From the NCBI RefSeq assembly GCF_014648915.1, contig NZ_BMSA01000008.1:124001-188000 (forward strand): DNA of 64,000 bases. Reading direction: 5' to 3'. The position numbers were made by a program, and so were the translations under genes. Below are positions 25,864 through 34,469 of the stretch, in pieces. The DNA is from Streptomyces phaeofaciens. GTDB taxonomy: Bacteria > Actinomycetota > Actinomycetes > Streptomycetales > Streptomycetaceae. The notes under the pieces were generated by a model that was not told where the DNA came from, made no database searches, and worked only from the letters and a program-made list of their open reading frames with translations. The stretch's first letter is position 1; each line of letters begins with the position of its first letter.

Positions 25864-26188
25864 CCGGCGGGAGCACGCGGCACGAACCGGTAGCCGGCCG
25901 GAGCACGGGGCGCGGACCGCGAGCGTGCCGGTGCGCCCGATCGGGCGCCGCCGGTGCCTCCGGGGAGGCGGGCGGGCCGTAAGCGGGTCGGGCAGATTCG
26001 GTGGAGATTACGGCACCGAAACTTACTCATCCGTCAGCTTCTTGTCCGACCCTTCCCCATGTGGCCCCATTTTCCGGCACTGACCAGCGCGAACGAGAGC
26101 AGCGCTCGCCTTCCGACCCCCTCCCGCCCCGCCCGAGGGTGGGGTAGCTTTCACGGCGCTGTGCGGCTATGAGAGGCGGGGTGCGGGT
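25851..26188. repeat. 30-bp direct repeat and non-coding stretch before the acyl-CoA synthetase gene
   Basis: Two adjacent 30-base units (25851-25880 and 25881-25910) differ at about three positions, and a third partial unit follows. The first unit contains the LysR stop codon. The rest of the 325-base gap holds no supported gene and must carry the promoter of the downstream acyl-CoA synthetase. Only two full units exist and there are no spacers, so it is not a CRISPR array. Confidence 0.7.
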
Positions 26189-28015
26189 TTGCGCGAGTTC
26201 AGCAACCCTCCGTTGGCGTTGGCACCGCCGGTCGGCGGTCTGGCCGATGTCGTCTTCCGCCGCGCCCAGGAGGACCCGCACCACGTGGCGCTCGGCCGCA
26301 AGGACGACCGCGGCGAGTGGCGGGACGTGACCTCGGCCGAGTTCCGCGACGAGGTCCTGGCCCTCGCCAAGGGTCTGCTCGCCCAGGGCGTCCGCTTCGG
26401 CGACCGGGTCGCCCTCATGTCCCGCACCCGCTACGAGTGGACCCTCTTCGACTTCGCGCTGTGGACGATCGGCGCCCAGGTGGTGCCGGTCTACCCGACC
26501 TCCTCGGCCGAGCAGTGCTTCTGGATGCTCTACGACGCCGAGTGCACCGCCGCGATCGTGGAGCACGAGGACCACGCGATGACGATCGCCACCGTCATCG
26601 ACCGCCTCCCCCGGCTGAGCCGGCTGTGGCAGCTGGACTCCGGCTGTGTGCAGGAGCTGTACGACGCCGGCGCGTCCATCGAGGACGAGGTGGTGCACCG
26701 GCACCGGGAGGCCGTGACCCCCGACTCGGTCGCCACGATCATCTACACCTCGGGCACGACGGGCCGCCCCAAGGGATGTGTGATCTCGCACGGCAACTTC
26801 ATGTTCGAGGCGGACACCGTCATCGAACGCTGGGAGCCGGTGTTCCACTCCAGGAAGGGCGACGAGGCGGCGACCCTGCTGTTCCTGCCGCTCGCACATG
26901 TCTTCGGGCGGATGGTGCAGATCGCCGCGGTCCGCGGCGGGGTCCGCTTCGGCCATCAGCCCCAGCTGCACGCGGCCGCCCTGCTGCCCGACCTGGCCGC
27001 GTTCCGGCCCACGTTCTTCCTGGCCGTGCCGTACATCTTCGAGAAGGTGTTCAACGCGGCCCGCCGCAAGGCGGAGCGGGAGGGCAGGTCGGGGCCCTTC
27101 GAGAAGGCGGTGGAGGTGGCCGTGGCCTACGCGGACGCCGTGGAGGCGAAGGCCTGGGGCATCGGGCCCGGCCCGTCGGCGGGGCTGCGGATGCAGCACC
27201 AGTTCTTCGACAAGGTCGTGTACTCCAAGGTGCGCGCGGCGATGGGCGGCCGGGTCCGGCACGCCATGTCGGGCGGCTCGGCGATGGACCGCCGGCTGGG
27301 CCTGTTCTTCGCCGGCGCGGGCGTGCAGATCTACGAGGGCTACGGCCTGACCGAGTCGACGGCGGCCGCGACCGCCAACCCGCCCGGCCGCACCCGCTAC
27401 GGCACCGTCGGACAGCCCGTCCCGGGCCTGACCGTGCACATCGCGGACGACGGCGAGATCTGGCTGCGCGGCGACAACGTCTTCCAGGGCTATCTGAACA
27501 ACCCCAAGGCCACCGACGAGACCCTGCACGACGGCTGGCTGGCCACCGGCGACCTGGGCACCCTGGACGAGGACGGCTACCTCACCATCACCGGCCGCAA
27601 GAAGGAGATCCTCGTCACCTCCGGCGGCAAGAGCGTCTCGCCGGGGCTGCTGGAGGAACGGGTCCGGGACCATCCGCTGGTCAACCAGTGCATCCTGGTC
27701 GGCAACGACCGGCCGTTCGTCGCCGCCCTGGTCACCCTCGACCCGGAGGCCGTGGAGCACTGGCTCCAGATGCGCGGCAAACCGCAGCTGCCCCCGGCCG
27801 AGCTGGTGCGGGACGCGGACCTGGAGGCGGAGGTGCGCCGGGCCGTCGTCGCCGCGAACACGCTGGTCTCCCAGGCCGAGTCCATCCGCACCTTCCGTAT
27901 CCTCGCGCAGCCCTTCACCGAGGAGCACGGCCTGCTCACCCCGTCGCTGAAGCTCAAGCGCAAGGCCATCGAGAACGCCTACGCGGACGAAGTGGACGCC
28001 TTGTACCGCACGTGA
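26189..28015 (+). CDS. Long-chain fatty acid-CoA ligase (AMP-binding)
   Basis: A 608-aa adenylate-forming enzyme, probably starting at TTG (MREFSNPP), the start usual for this Streptomyces group. The P-loop is TIIYTSGTTGRPKGC, the A5 block is YEGYGLTEST, the hinge is WLATGDLGTLDEDGYLTITGRKKE and the catalytic lysine is near the C-terminus (SLKLKRKAI). It activates long-chain fatty acids to acyl-CoA through an acyl-AMP, probably at the inner face of the membrane. It stands alone. Confidence 0.88.
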   Translation: MREFSNPPLALAPPVGGLADVVFRRAQEDPHHVALGRKDDRGEWRDVTSAEFRDEVLALAKGLLAQGVRFGDRVALMSRTRYEWTLFDFALWTIGAQVVPVYPTSSAEQCFWMLYDAECTAAIVEHEDHAMTIATVIDRLPRLSRLWQLDSGCVQELYDAGASIEDEVVHRHREAVTPDSVATIIYTSGTTGRPKGCVISHGNFMFEADTVIERWEPVFHSRKGDEAATLLFLPLAHVFGRMVQIAAVRGGVRFGHQPQLHAAALLPDLAAFRPTFFLAVPYIFEKVFNAARRKAEREGRSGPFEKAVEVAVAYADAVEAKAWGIGPGPSAGLRMQHQFFDKVVYSKVRAAMGGRVRHAMSGGSAMDRRLGLFFAGAGVQIYEGYGLTESTAAATANPPGRTRYGTVGQPVPGLTVHIADDGEIWLRGDNVFQGYLNNPKATDETLHDGWLATGDLGTLDEDGYLTITGRKKEILVTSGGKSVSPGLLEERVRDHPLVNQCILVGNDRPFVAALVTLDPEAVEHWLQMRGKPQLPPAELVRDADLEAEVRRAVVAANTLVSQAESIRTFRILAQPFTEEHGLLTPSLKLKRKAIENAYADEVDALYRT

Positions 28016-28115
28016 GGCCTTGGGGTGCGAATTCCGGCGTCAGGAATGCATCACGGCGTGTGATCGTTGACGATAGGCGTACCACTCTGACGGACAACCG
28101 AAGGATCAAGAGCTC

Positions 28116-28952
28116 GTGAGCAGCAAGGTCCCCCCGATCATCCTCAACAACGGCGTCGAGATGCCCCAGCTGGGCTTCGGTGTCTGGCAGGTGCCGGACG
28201 ACGAGGCGGAGCGGGCGGTGTCCACCGCGCTGGAGGCCGGGTACCGCAGCATCGACACAGCGGCGATCTACGGCAACGAGGAGGGCACCGGCAAGGCCGT
28301 CAACGGCTCCGGCCTGCCCCGCCAGGACATCTTCGTCACCACCAAGCTCTGGAACAGCGACCAGGGATACGACGCCACCCTCCGCGCGTTCGACACCTCC
28401 CTGCAGAAGCTGGGCCTGGACTACATCGACCTGTACCTGATCCACTGGCCGGTCCCGGCCCGCGAGACGTACGTGGACACGTACAAGGCGTTCGAGAAGC
28501 TGTACTCCGACGGCCGGGTCAGGGCCATCGGCGTCTCCAACTTCCTCCCCGGCCACATCGAGCGGCTGATCGAGGAGACCTCGGTCGTCCCCGCCGTCAA
28601 CCAGATCGAGCTGCACCCCCACCTCCAGCAGCACGCCTCGCGCGAGCTGCACGCGGAGCAGGGCATCGCCACCGAGGCCTGGTCCCCGCTCGGCCAGGGC
28701 AAGGGCCTCCTGGAGGTCCCGGCGATCGTGGCCATCGCCCAGAAGCACCACCGCACCCCGGCCCAGGTCGTACTGCGCTGGCACCTCCAGCTCGGCAACG
28801 TGGTGATCCCGAAGTCCGTGACGCCGTCGCGGATCAAGGAGAACATCGACGTCTTCGACTTCAGCCTGGACACCGAGGACCTGGCCGCGATCAGCGCCCT
28901 CAACGAGGACCGCCGGATCGGCCCGGACCCGGCCGCCTTCGACATCGGCTGA
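28116..28952 (+). CDS. Aldo/keto reductase
   Basis: A 278-aa (beta/alpha)8 NADPH-dependent reductase with a GTG start. Family signatures are GYRSIDTAAIYGNEEG (catalytic Asp and Tyr), the lysine in FVTTKLWNSDQG, the histidine in DLYLIHWPVP, and the cofactor-binding VVIPKSVTPSRIKENIDVF. It resembles the 2,5-diketo-D-gluconate reductase type. A small inverted repeat (ATCAC-N5-GTGAT, 28050-28064) lies just upstream. A strong terminator follows. Confidence 0.9.
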   Translation: MSSKVPPIILNNGVEMPQLGFGVWQVPDDEAERAVSTALEAGYRSIDTAAIYGNEEGTGKAVNGSGLPRQDIFVTTKLWNSDQGYDATLRAFDTSLQKLGLDYIDLYLIHWPVPARETYVDTYKAFEKLYSDGRVRAIGVSNFLPGHIERLIEETSVVPAVNQIELHPHLQQHASRELHAEQGIATEAWSPLGQGKGLLEVPAIVAIAQKHHRTPAQVVLRWHLQLGNVVIPKSVTPSRIKENIDVFDFSLDTEDLAAISALNEDRRIGPDPAAFDIG

Positions 28953-28969
28953 CCCGCACGGGCAGCAGG

Positions 28970-29000
28970 AAGGGGGCGTGACCGACGGTCACGCCCCCTT
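28970..29000. terminator. Strong bidirectional terminator
   Basis: A perfect 14-bp stem (28970-28983 with 28987-29000) with a 3-base loop lies between the convergent aldo/keto reductase and SDR genes. The plus-strand 3' arm ends CCCCCTTCTT, a partial U-run. It is one of the clearest intrinsic terminators in the window. Confidence 0.9.
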
Positions 29001-29011
29001 CTTCCGTACGG

Positions 29012-29713
29012 TCAGTTGGGCTGCCCCACGGGCCGTACGACGACCGTGTTGATGTCGACGCCCTCCGGCTGGCCGATCGCCCAGACGACCGAGTCGGCGA
29101 TCTGGTCGGCGGTCAGCAGACGGCCGGGCGGCAGGCTGCCGTAGCTGTCCCAGAACGGGGTCTCCACCCGGCCGGGCGCGATCAGGGTCACCCCGACACC
29201 CCATTCGGTGACCTGGCGGCGGGTGTTCTCCGCGAGCCCGGTCACGGCCCACTTGGTGGCGCCGTAGATGTTGCCGGGCGTGGGCACGAACCCCGCGACA
29301 CTGCCGACGAGCACGATCCGGCCCCGCGTCTCCTTGAGCGCGTCGATGGACGCCCGGACGAGAAGCGCGGGACCGAGGACGTTGGTCAGCACCATGTCGG
29401 TCCAGCCGGCCGGGTCGCCCTCCGCGACGGAGTCGTGGGTGGCGGTGCCGGCGTTGGCGACCACGGTGTCGATCCGGCCGAACTCCTTCAGCGTGACCTC
29501 CACGGCCCGCCGCACGTCGTCGTACTCGGCCGTACTGCCGGCCAGCGTCAACAGGCCCTCCGGGTCGCCGAGCCCGGCGGCGAAGGCGCGCAGCCGCTCC
29601 TCCCCCCGGCCCGTGACGGTGACCCGGTACCCGTCGGCCAGCAGCCGGCGCGCGACGGCGGCGCCGATGCCGCTGCCGCCGCCGGTGATCAGTGCGACCG
29701 GAGAGCTGCTCAT
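29012..29713 (-). CDS. Short-chain dehydrogenase/reductase
   Basis: A 233-aa classical SDR. The NAD(P) motif is TGGGSGIG, followed by NAG (VVANAGTATH), the catalytic serine in VLVGSVAG and the YxxxK pair in YGATKWAVTG. The substrate is unknown. A LacI-type operator-like sequence (29757-29770) lies about 45 bases upstream of the start, which may tie it to sugar control. Confidence 0.9.
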   Translation of the reverse strand: MSSSPVALITGGGSGIGAAVARRLLADGYRVTVTGRGEERLRAFAAGLGDPEGLLTLAGSTAEYDDVRRAVEVTLKEFGRIDTVVANAGTATHDSVAEGDPAGWTDMVLTNVLGPALLVRASIDALKETRGRIVLVGSVAGFVPTPGNIYGATKWAVTGLAENTRRQVTEWGVGVTLIAPGRVETPFWDSYGSLPPGRLLTADQIADSVVWAIGQPEGVDINTVVVRPVGQPN

Positions 29714-29756
29714 GATGTACCCCCATGGTGTTGCGTGGACGGCGGCAGTCCATCAG

Positions 29757-29770
29757 TTGGAGCGCTCTCG
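29757..29770. promoter_or_regulatory. LacI/CebR-like operator upstream of the SDR gene
   Basis: TTGGAGCGCTCTCG matches 11 of 14 positions of the CebR box and keeps the symmetrical GAGCGCTC centre. LacI-family regulators recognise sequences of this type. It could be a CebR site or that of another sugar repressor. Confidence 0.4.
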
Positions 29771-29788
29771 AAGTCAAGTCCCCCTGAA

Positions 29789-30760
29789 CTAGACGGACTT
29801 CACCGCCGTGTGGACGGTCTGGGCGGTCAGGACGAAGAGGTCCGCCCTGCGGTGCACGCCCGCCGGGTCGGCGGGGTCGAGCAGCCGGTCCAGGGTGGCC
29901 CGGTCCTCGGGGTCCATGACGTCGCCGAAGCCGTCCCGCAGCCGGGCCAGGGAATCGGCGACATAGGCGCGGGCCCGGTCGGAGGCGGGGGCGGGCAGGT
30001 CGAGGAGGAAGCTGCGGGTGCGGGCGTGCTTCAGACCGGCGGCGGCGAGCAGCGCCGGCCAGTCCTCGACCTCGTCGACGGAGCCCGGCAGGTCGGCCCG
30101 CATCCGTGCGAACCACTCGGCCTCCAGCGCGTCCAGCCGGGCCTCGAGGCCGGGGCGGCCGATCCCGAGGTCGCGCGGCAGGAACCGGGACGGCAGGCCG
30201 CCCTCCATGATCGCCAGTGTGCCGCTGGGGGCGAGCCGCTCCGCGAAGGCGGCGAGGGCCGCGCGCTGGTCGCCCAGGTGGTGCAGGCTGCGTCCGGCCC
30301 ACAGCAGGTCGGCCGGGTAGTCCGAGTCGGCGAGCACGCCGGGCAGCTCACCGGCGAGGGTGCCGAAGCGGTCGGTGTAGCCGAGCCGGGCGGCCCGCTC
30401 TCCGGCCCGCTCCAGCAGCGGCTCGGAGAAGTCGACGGCCAGCACCCGGGCGCCGGGGAACGTCTCGGCGAACAGACAGGAGACGACACCGGGCCCGCTG
30501 CCCGCGTCGACGATCAGTCCCGGCTCGGTGACCTCCTTGGCGAGCCAGGCCAGGGCCCGCTCGTAGAGGGGGGTGAACAGTTCGGCCTGGGCTTCGAGGT
30601 GCGGGGCCATCTCGGCCCAGTCGACGTCGGTGTGATGACCGTGCCCGGAGCCATGACCTGCGCCATGTCCGTGGCCGTGACCGTGACCGGAGCCTTGTCC
30701 GTGGCCGGGCCCGTGGCCGGGGGCGTCGTCGGGTGCGTGCGGGTGCGGGTCGTGCGCCAT
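29789..30760 (-). CDS. SAM-dependent methyltransferase with His/Gly-rich N-terminus
   Basis: A 323-aa protein starting MAHDPHPHAPDD. The first 43 residues contain 13 histidines, mostly as GH repeats (GHGHGHGHG). A class I methyltransferase fold follows, with motif I VDAGSGPGVVSCLF, acidic residue VDFSEPLL and motif LWAGRSLHHLGD. The His-rich tract is of the kind that binds Ni, Zn or Cu, known from metallochaperones and other metal proteins. The methylation substrate is unknown. No metal-uptake gene is adjacent. Confidence 0.8.
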   Translation of the reverse strand: MAHDPHPHAPDDAPGHGPGHGQGSGHGHGHGHGAGHGSGHGHHTDVDWAEMAPHLEAQAELFTPLYERALAWLAKEVTEPGLIVDAGSGPGVVSCLFAETFPGARVLAVDFSEPLLERAGERAARLGYTDRFGTLAGELPGVLADSDYPADLLWAGRSLHHLGDQRAALAAFAERLAPSGTLAIMEGGLPSRFLPRDLGIGRPGLEARLDALEAEWFARMRADLPGSVDEVEDWPALLAAAGLKHARTRSFLLDLPAPASDRARAYVADSLARLRDGFGDVMDPEDRATLDRLLDPADPAGVHRRADLFVLTAQTVHTAVKSV

Positions 30761-30932
30761 GGGGCTCAGCCTCTCGCTCGGTGTGCCGCCAGCGTGCGCC
30801 GACGCACCGCCCGAAGGCCACTGCTGTTGCCGAGACGGCAAAAATCTCCCCCTTCGGCAGCAAAAACAGGCGAGAGGCGCGGGGACCGCCGGGGCCCGGC
30901 CCGGGAGGACCGGGCCCCGACGGCACCACCCG

Positions 30933-32657
30933 CTACGGCAGCGGCGGGTAGGCGTTCTGCATCAGCTGCTGGAACTGCGCCGAGAACCAGTGCCCGGACA
31001 GCGGGGCATTGGCCAGGGCACCCGACAGGTTGTTGCCGTTGCGCGGGTTGCCCGTGTAGGTCGGGTCGCACATCCGGTCGAAGCCCTTGCCCTCGTCGTT
31101 GGCGATGGCGGTGCTGGACCCGTCCGACTCACCCGGCGGCTTCATCCACACGTACGCGTCGATCCCGGTGGCCGGGGCGGCCTGCGGGCGCTCGCCGAGG
31201 CCGGCTCCGGACTGGTTGCACCAGTTGCCGATGTGGATCCGGCGGTCGTAGCGGCCGCCGTCGACATAGGTGTCGACGCTGGTCGTGGCACCCGGCGCGG
31301 TCGGCCGGGCGGTGCCGCCCCAGCCGTTGCGGGAGGTGTCGATCAGCATGCCGATGGTCGACCGGAAGCCCGCCGTGACCAGCTGGCTGCGGAAGGCCTG
31401 GGCGTACGACAGCTCGTCGACGTAGCGGTTCCAGTCCACCCACTTCGACTCACGGACCGACTTGCCGGCCACCGAGTCGTTGATGGTGAAGTTGTTCTCC
31501 TTCAGGGCGCTGTAGTTCGCCGTGTTGGTGATGAAGCCGTGCACGTCGTCGACGGTCGCGCCCTCGGCGGTGGCGGCCTGGTAGAAGAGCTGGGCGGAGG
31601 GGGCGAAGTTGTCGTCCCAGCCGAGCCAGCCGTGGTGACCGGCGTCGATGTAGTTGTAGACGTTGGGGATCGCGCCGAGCTTGTCCAGCGCGTAGCCGAC
31701 GCCCTTCACGTAGTTGCCGTTGGCCTTCATCGTGTCGCAGGCCGCGGTGGCGGTGGGCCGGCTGCCCGTGTTGGTGACCAGGTTGGGCAGCGAGTCGATC
31801 TCGATCGTGGTGACGATCCGCAGCCCGGCGTACTTGCTGTCGGCGAGGATCGCCGCGATCGGGTCGATGAACTGCGTCTTGTACTTGTCGATCTCCGTCG
31901 GGCCGAGCTCGCCGTTGGAGGCGAGGGCCGCGCAGTCGCGTCCGGGCAGGTCGTAGACGACCAGCTGGACCACTTCCTCGCCGCTGCCCTTCTGGGCGAG
32001 GGCGGCGTCGAGGTGGTCGCGCAGGCCCATGCCGCTGCCCACGCCCTCGATCGCGGCGATGCGGTCCAGCCAGACACCGGTGGGCTGGCCGGAGATCCGG
32101 CTGCCGCCCGGTTCGGCGGCGGCCTTCGCGGACCACTCGGGGTTCACGTAGACCTTGGCGCCGGAGTACGGGTTGTCGACCTTGGTGGAGGGGGTGCCCG
32201 GGTCGGTAGGGCCGGGGTCGGTGGGTCCGCCGGTGCCGCTGTCGACGTTGCAGGTGACGCCGTCGAGGGTGAAGGTCGTCGGGAGCGCGTTCGTGCCGCT
32301 GTAGGAGGCCTGGAACCCGAAGCTGACCGAAGCGCCGGTCGCCAGCGTCCCGTTGTAGGTCTCGTTGTTGGCGGTGACGGCCGTGCCGGACTGGCTGATC
32401 TTCGCGTTCCAGCCGTTGGTGACCTTCTGGTTTCCGGCGTACGCCCACTTCACCGACCAGCTCGTCTTCGCGGCCGAGTTGTTGGTCACGGTGACGTTGG
32501 CGGTGAAGCCGGTGCTCCACTGGTTCTGCACCTGGTAGTCGACGGTGCACGGGATGGCGGCGATGCCCGGATCGCCGGGGACCACCGCCAGCGCGGTCCC
32601 GGAGGCGCCGGCGACCAGCGCCAGCGCGGCGAGTATCGCTGTTCTGCTACGGCTCAT
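30933..32657 (-). CDS. Secreted GH6 cellulase with CBM2
   Basis: A 574-aa protein. A signal peptide (about 1-30, AILAALALVAGASGTALA) is followed by a CBM2 (about 36-137, CTVDYQVQNQWSTGFTANVTVTNN), a DPGPTDPGTP linker and a GH6 catalytic domain (about 155-574). The catalytic domain has YDLPGRDCAALASNGE, VTTIEIDSLPN, YIDAGHHGWLGW and LIDTSRNGWGG, the last carrying a catalytic aspartate. Its length and loops fit a cellobiohydrolase acting from the non-reducing end. It lies 56 bases after the GH5 gene on the same strand and is probably co-transcribed from the CebR-boxed promoter. Confidence 0.92.
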   Translation of the reverse strand: MSRSRTAILAALALVAGASGTALAVVPGDPGIAAIPCTVDYQVQNQWSTGFTANVTVTNNSAAKTSWSVKWAYAGNQKVTNGWNAKISQSGTAVTANNETYNGTLATGASVSFGFQASYSGTNALPTTFTLDGVTCNVDSGTGGPTDPGPTDPGTPSTKVDNPYSGAKVYVNPEWSAKAAAEPGGSRISGQPTGVWLDRIAAIEGVGSGMGLRDHLDAALAQKGSGEEVVQLVVYDLPGRDCAALASNGELGPTEIDKYKTQFIDPIAAILADSKYAGLRIVTTIEIDSLPNLVTNTGSRPTATAACDTMKANGNYVKGVGYALDKLGAIPNVYNYIDAGHHGWLGWDDNFAPSAQLFYQAATAEGATVDDVHGFITNTANYSALKENNFTINDSVAGKSVRESKWVDWNRYVDELSYAQAFRSQLVTAGFRSTIGMLIDTSRNGWGGTARPTAPGATTSVDTYVDGGRYDRRIHIGNWCNQSGAGLGERPQAAPATGIDAYVWMKPPGESDGSSTAIANDEGKGFDRMCDPTYTGNPRNGNNLSGALANAPLSGHWFSAQFQQLMQNAYPPLP

Positions 32658-32713
32658 GAGTGCGGGTTTCCTTGTCCGTCGCGGGTGTTGTCCGTCCGGT
32701 CGTGCGGTGGCGC

Positions 32714-34207
32714 CTATCCGTCGAGGGCGCGCAGATGGTCGCGCAGCCCGATGCCGAACGCGGTGGGTGTGCCGTCGTAGCCGGAGATCAGGGCCGGACC
32801 CGAGGAGCAGTTCCAGGTGTTCCAGGTCCAGCCCAGGTACGACAGTTCGCGGTCGTCGAACCAGCGCATGACCTGGTCGACGAACCCGTGCGCGCAGGTG
32901 TTCTCCCCGATCTCCCCCGCCACGAGCGGCACCTGGGCGGCGACCGGGGCGAGTGTGGAGTTCCAGCAGCTCTCGTTCGCGCAGGAGTTGAAGTTGTAGA
33001 CGTGCCAGGCGGCGGCGAGCCGGCCGGCCGGGTCGGTGGGCCGGTGGGTGAGCCACTGGGTCAGGTCGTTGGAGTACGCGAGTCCGCCGGCCAGGATCAC
33101 GTTCCGCGCGCCGGTGGCCCGGACGGCGTCGACGAGATCCTGCATCCCGGCGACCTCGTACCCGATGCCGGGGCAGGTGCCGCCGTCCCGCCAGCACTGC
33201 CACGCCTGGGCGGTCGTGGCGGTGGCGCGGTCCGGGTAGGGCTCGTTGAACAGGTCGAACACTACGGCCGGGTCGTCCTTGAAGGTGCCGGCCACCGAGC
33301 TCCAGAACGCCGGCGTGTACTGCATGTCCGGCATCGGCTTCTGGCAGCTGGCGTGCACGTCCGAGCAGCCGGCCGAGTTACCGGTGTACTGGCCCCAGGT
33401 CCAGTGCAGTTCGACGACCGGGGTCATGCCGTGCGCCTCGACGCGGGCGACCAGTTCCTTGACGGCGTCGACGTAGTGGGTGCCGGCGTACTCGGGCTTG
33501 ATGTTCGACAGGCCCAGCCAGCACTCCTCGTTGAGCGGGATGCGCACGGTGTTGGCGTTCCAGTCGGCGATCGCCGCGATGGCCGCGTCGTCGACGGGTC
33601 CGTCCCAGATGCCGTACCCCTGGACGCACATGAACTCGCCGCCGGAGCGGTTCACGCCGAGCAGACGGCGGGTGCGTCCGTCGGCGTCCACGAGCCGGTT
33701 GCCCGAGACGCCCAGCGCGGGCGGCTCGTCACCGCCGCCCGGCGGGTCGGTGGTGGGTGGTGCGGTCGGGGTGGGCGTGGGGGTGGGCTGCGTGTCGACG
33801 TTGCAGGTCGTGCCGTTGAGCCGGAAGGCCGTCGGGGCGGTGTTCGCGCCCGACGCCGAGGCGATGAAGCCCGCGGCGACGCTCGCGCCGGTGCCGAGGG
33901 AGCCGTTCCAGCTCTCGTTCGACGCGGTGACGGTGGTACCGGACTGGGACCACTTGGCGCTCCAGCCCTGGGTGACCTTCTGGCCGTCTCCGAAGTCGAA
34001 GGCGAGGCTCCAGCCGCTCACGGGGGCCGCGTTGTTGGTGATCGTCACGGCAGCCTGGAAGCCGTTGTCCCACCGGCCGGTGACGGTGTAGTCCACCGTG
34101 CAGGCGGGCGTGGCTCCGTGCGCCGTCATGACCGGCAGGGTCGCGCCCGTCCCGAGGGCGACCAGACCGGCCACGGCTAAAAGTACTGAACGAGGGGGGT
34201 GTCGCAT
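32714..34207 (-). CDS. Secreted GH5 endoglucanase with CBM2
   Basis: A 497-aa protein with an AAGGAG ribosome site. It has a signal peptide (about 1-31), a CBM2 (about 35-135, WDNGFQAAVTITNN), a PTPTPTPT linker and a GH5 domain. The acid/base glutamate is in VVFDLFNEPYPD (near 321) and the nucleophile in PLVAGEIGEN (near 431). It cuts internal beta-1,4-glucan bonds. It is the first gene of the minus-strand cellulase operon, with a 12/14 CebR box 48 bases upstream of the ATG. Confidence 0.92.
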   Translation of the reverse strand: MRHPPRSVLLAVAGLVALGTGATLPVMTAHGATPACTVDYTVTGRWDNGFQAAVTITNNAAPVSGWSLAFDFGDGQKVTQGWSAKWSQSGTTVTASNESWNGSLGTGASVAAGFIASASGANTAPTAFRLNGTTCNVDTQPTPTPTPTAPPTTDPPGGGDEPPALGVSGNRLVDADGRTRRLLGVNRSGGEFMCVQGYGIWDGPVDDAAIAAIADWNANTVRIPLNEECWLGLSNIKPEYAGTHYVDAVKELVARVEAHGMTPVVELHWTWGQYTGNSAGCSDVHASCQKPMPDMQYTPAFWSSVAGTFKDDPAVVFDLFNEPYPDRATATTAQAWQCWRDGGTCPGIGYEVAGMQDLVDAVRATGARNVILAGGLAYSNDLTQWLTHRPTDPAGRLAAAWHVYNFNSCANESCWNSTLAPVAAQVPLVAGEIGENTCAHGFVDQVMRWFDDRELSYLGWTWNTWNCSSGPALISGYDGTPTAFGIGLRDHLRALDG

Positions 34208-34254
34208 GAGCGACTCCTTGCAGCTCAGCGCGTCGTGACGGACGCGTCGACTGA

Positions 34255-34268
34255 TGGAACCGCTCCCA
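34255..34268. promoter_or_regulatory. CebR-like operator (imperfect)
   Basis: TGGAACCGCTCCCA matches 12 of 14 positions of the CebR box. It lies close to the GH5 start in the divergent region between the two cellulase operons. Confidence 0.7.
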
Positions 34269-34396
34269 CTGGTGTCTCGAAGCTAGCGCCAAGTGCTGGC
34301 AAAGAACAGGGGAGTTGCTGACTTTCCCTCAACAACGCACGTCGAATCTTTTCGACTCTTCAAGCACCTTGACCGCCTTCACCCCCGTCTCCACTA

Positions 34397-34410
34397 TGGG
34401 AGCGCTCCCA
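34397..34410. promoter_or_regulatory. CebR operator (perfect 14-bp palindrome)
   Basis: TGGGAGCGCTCCCA is the exact CebR box that controls cellulolytic genes in Streptomyces, where the repressor is released by cello-oligosaccharides. It lies 60 bases upstream of the GH48 start. The cebR gene itself is not in this window. Confidence 0.92.
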
Positions 34411-34469
34411 CTGGTTCAAGGCTTGTTGCTCCTCCCCCACTCCCCGAGCCGCAAGGAGGAACCAGCACC

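Noticed and set aside
30618..30740. Possible simple-sequence repeat array or CRISPR
   Set aside because: The repetitive DNA is the codons of the His/Gly tract (CAC/GGC alternation) in a clear reading frame.
34397..34410. Terminator hairpin
   Set aside because: It is a perfect uninterrupted 14-bp palindrome without a loop, in a divergent promoter, and identical to the CebR box.
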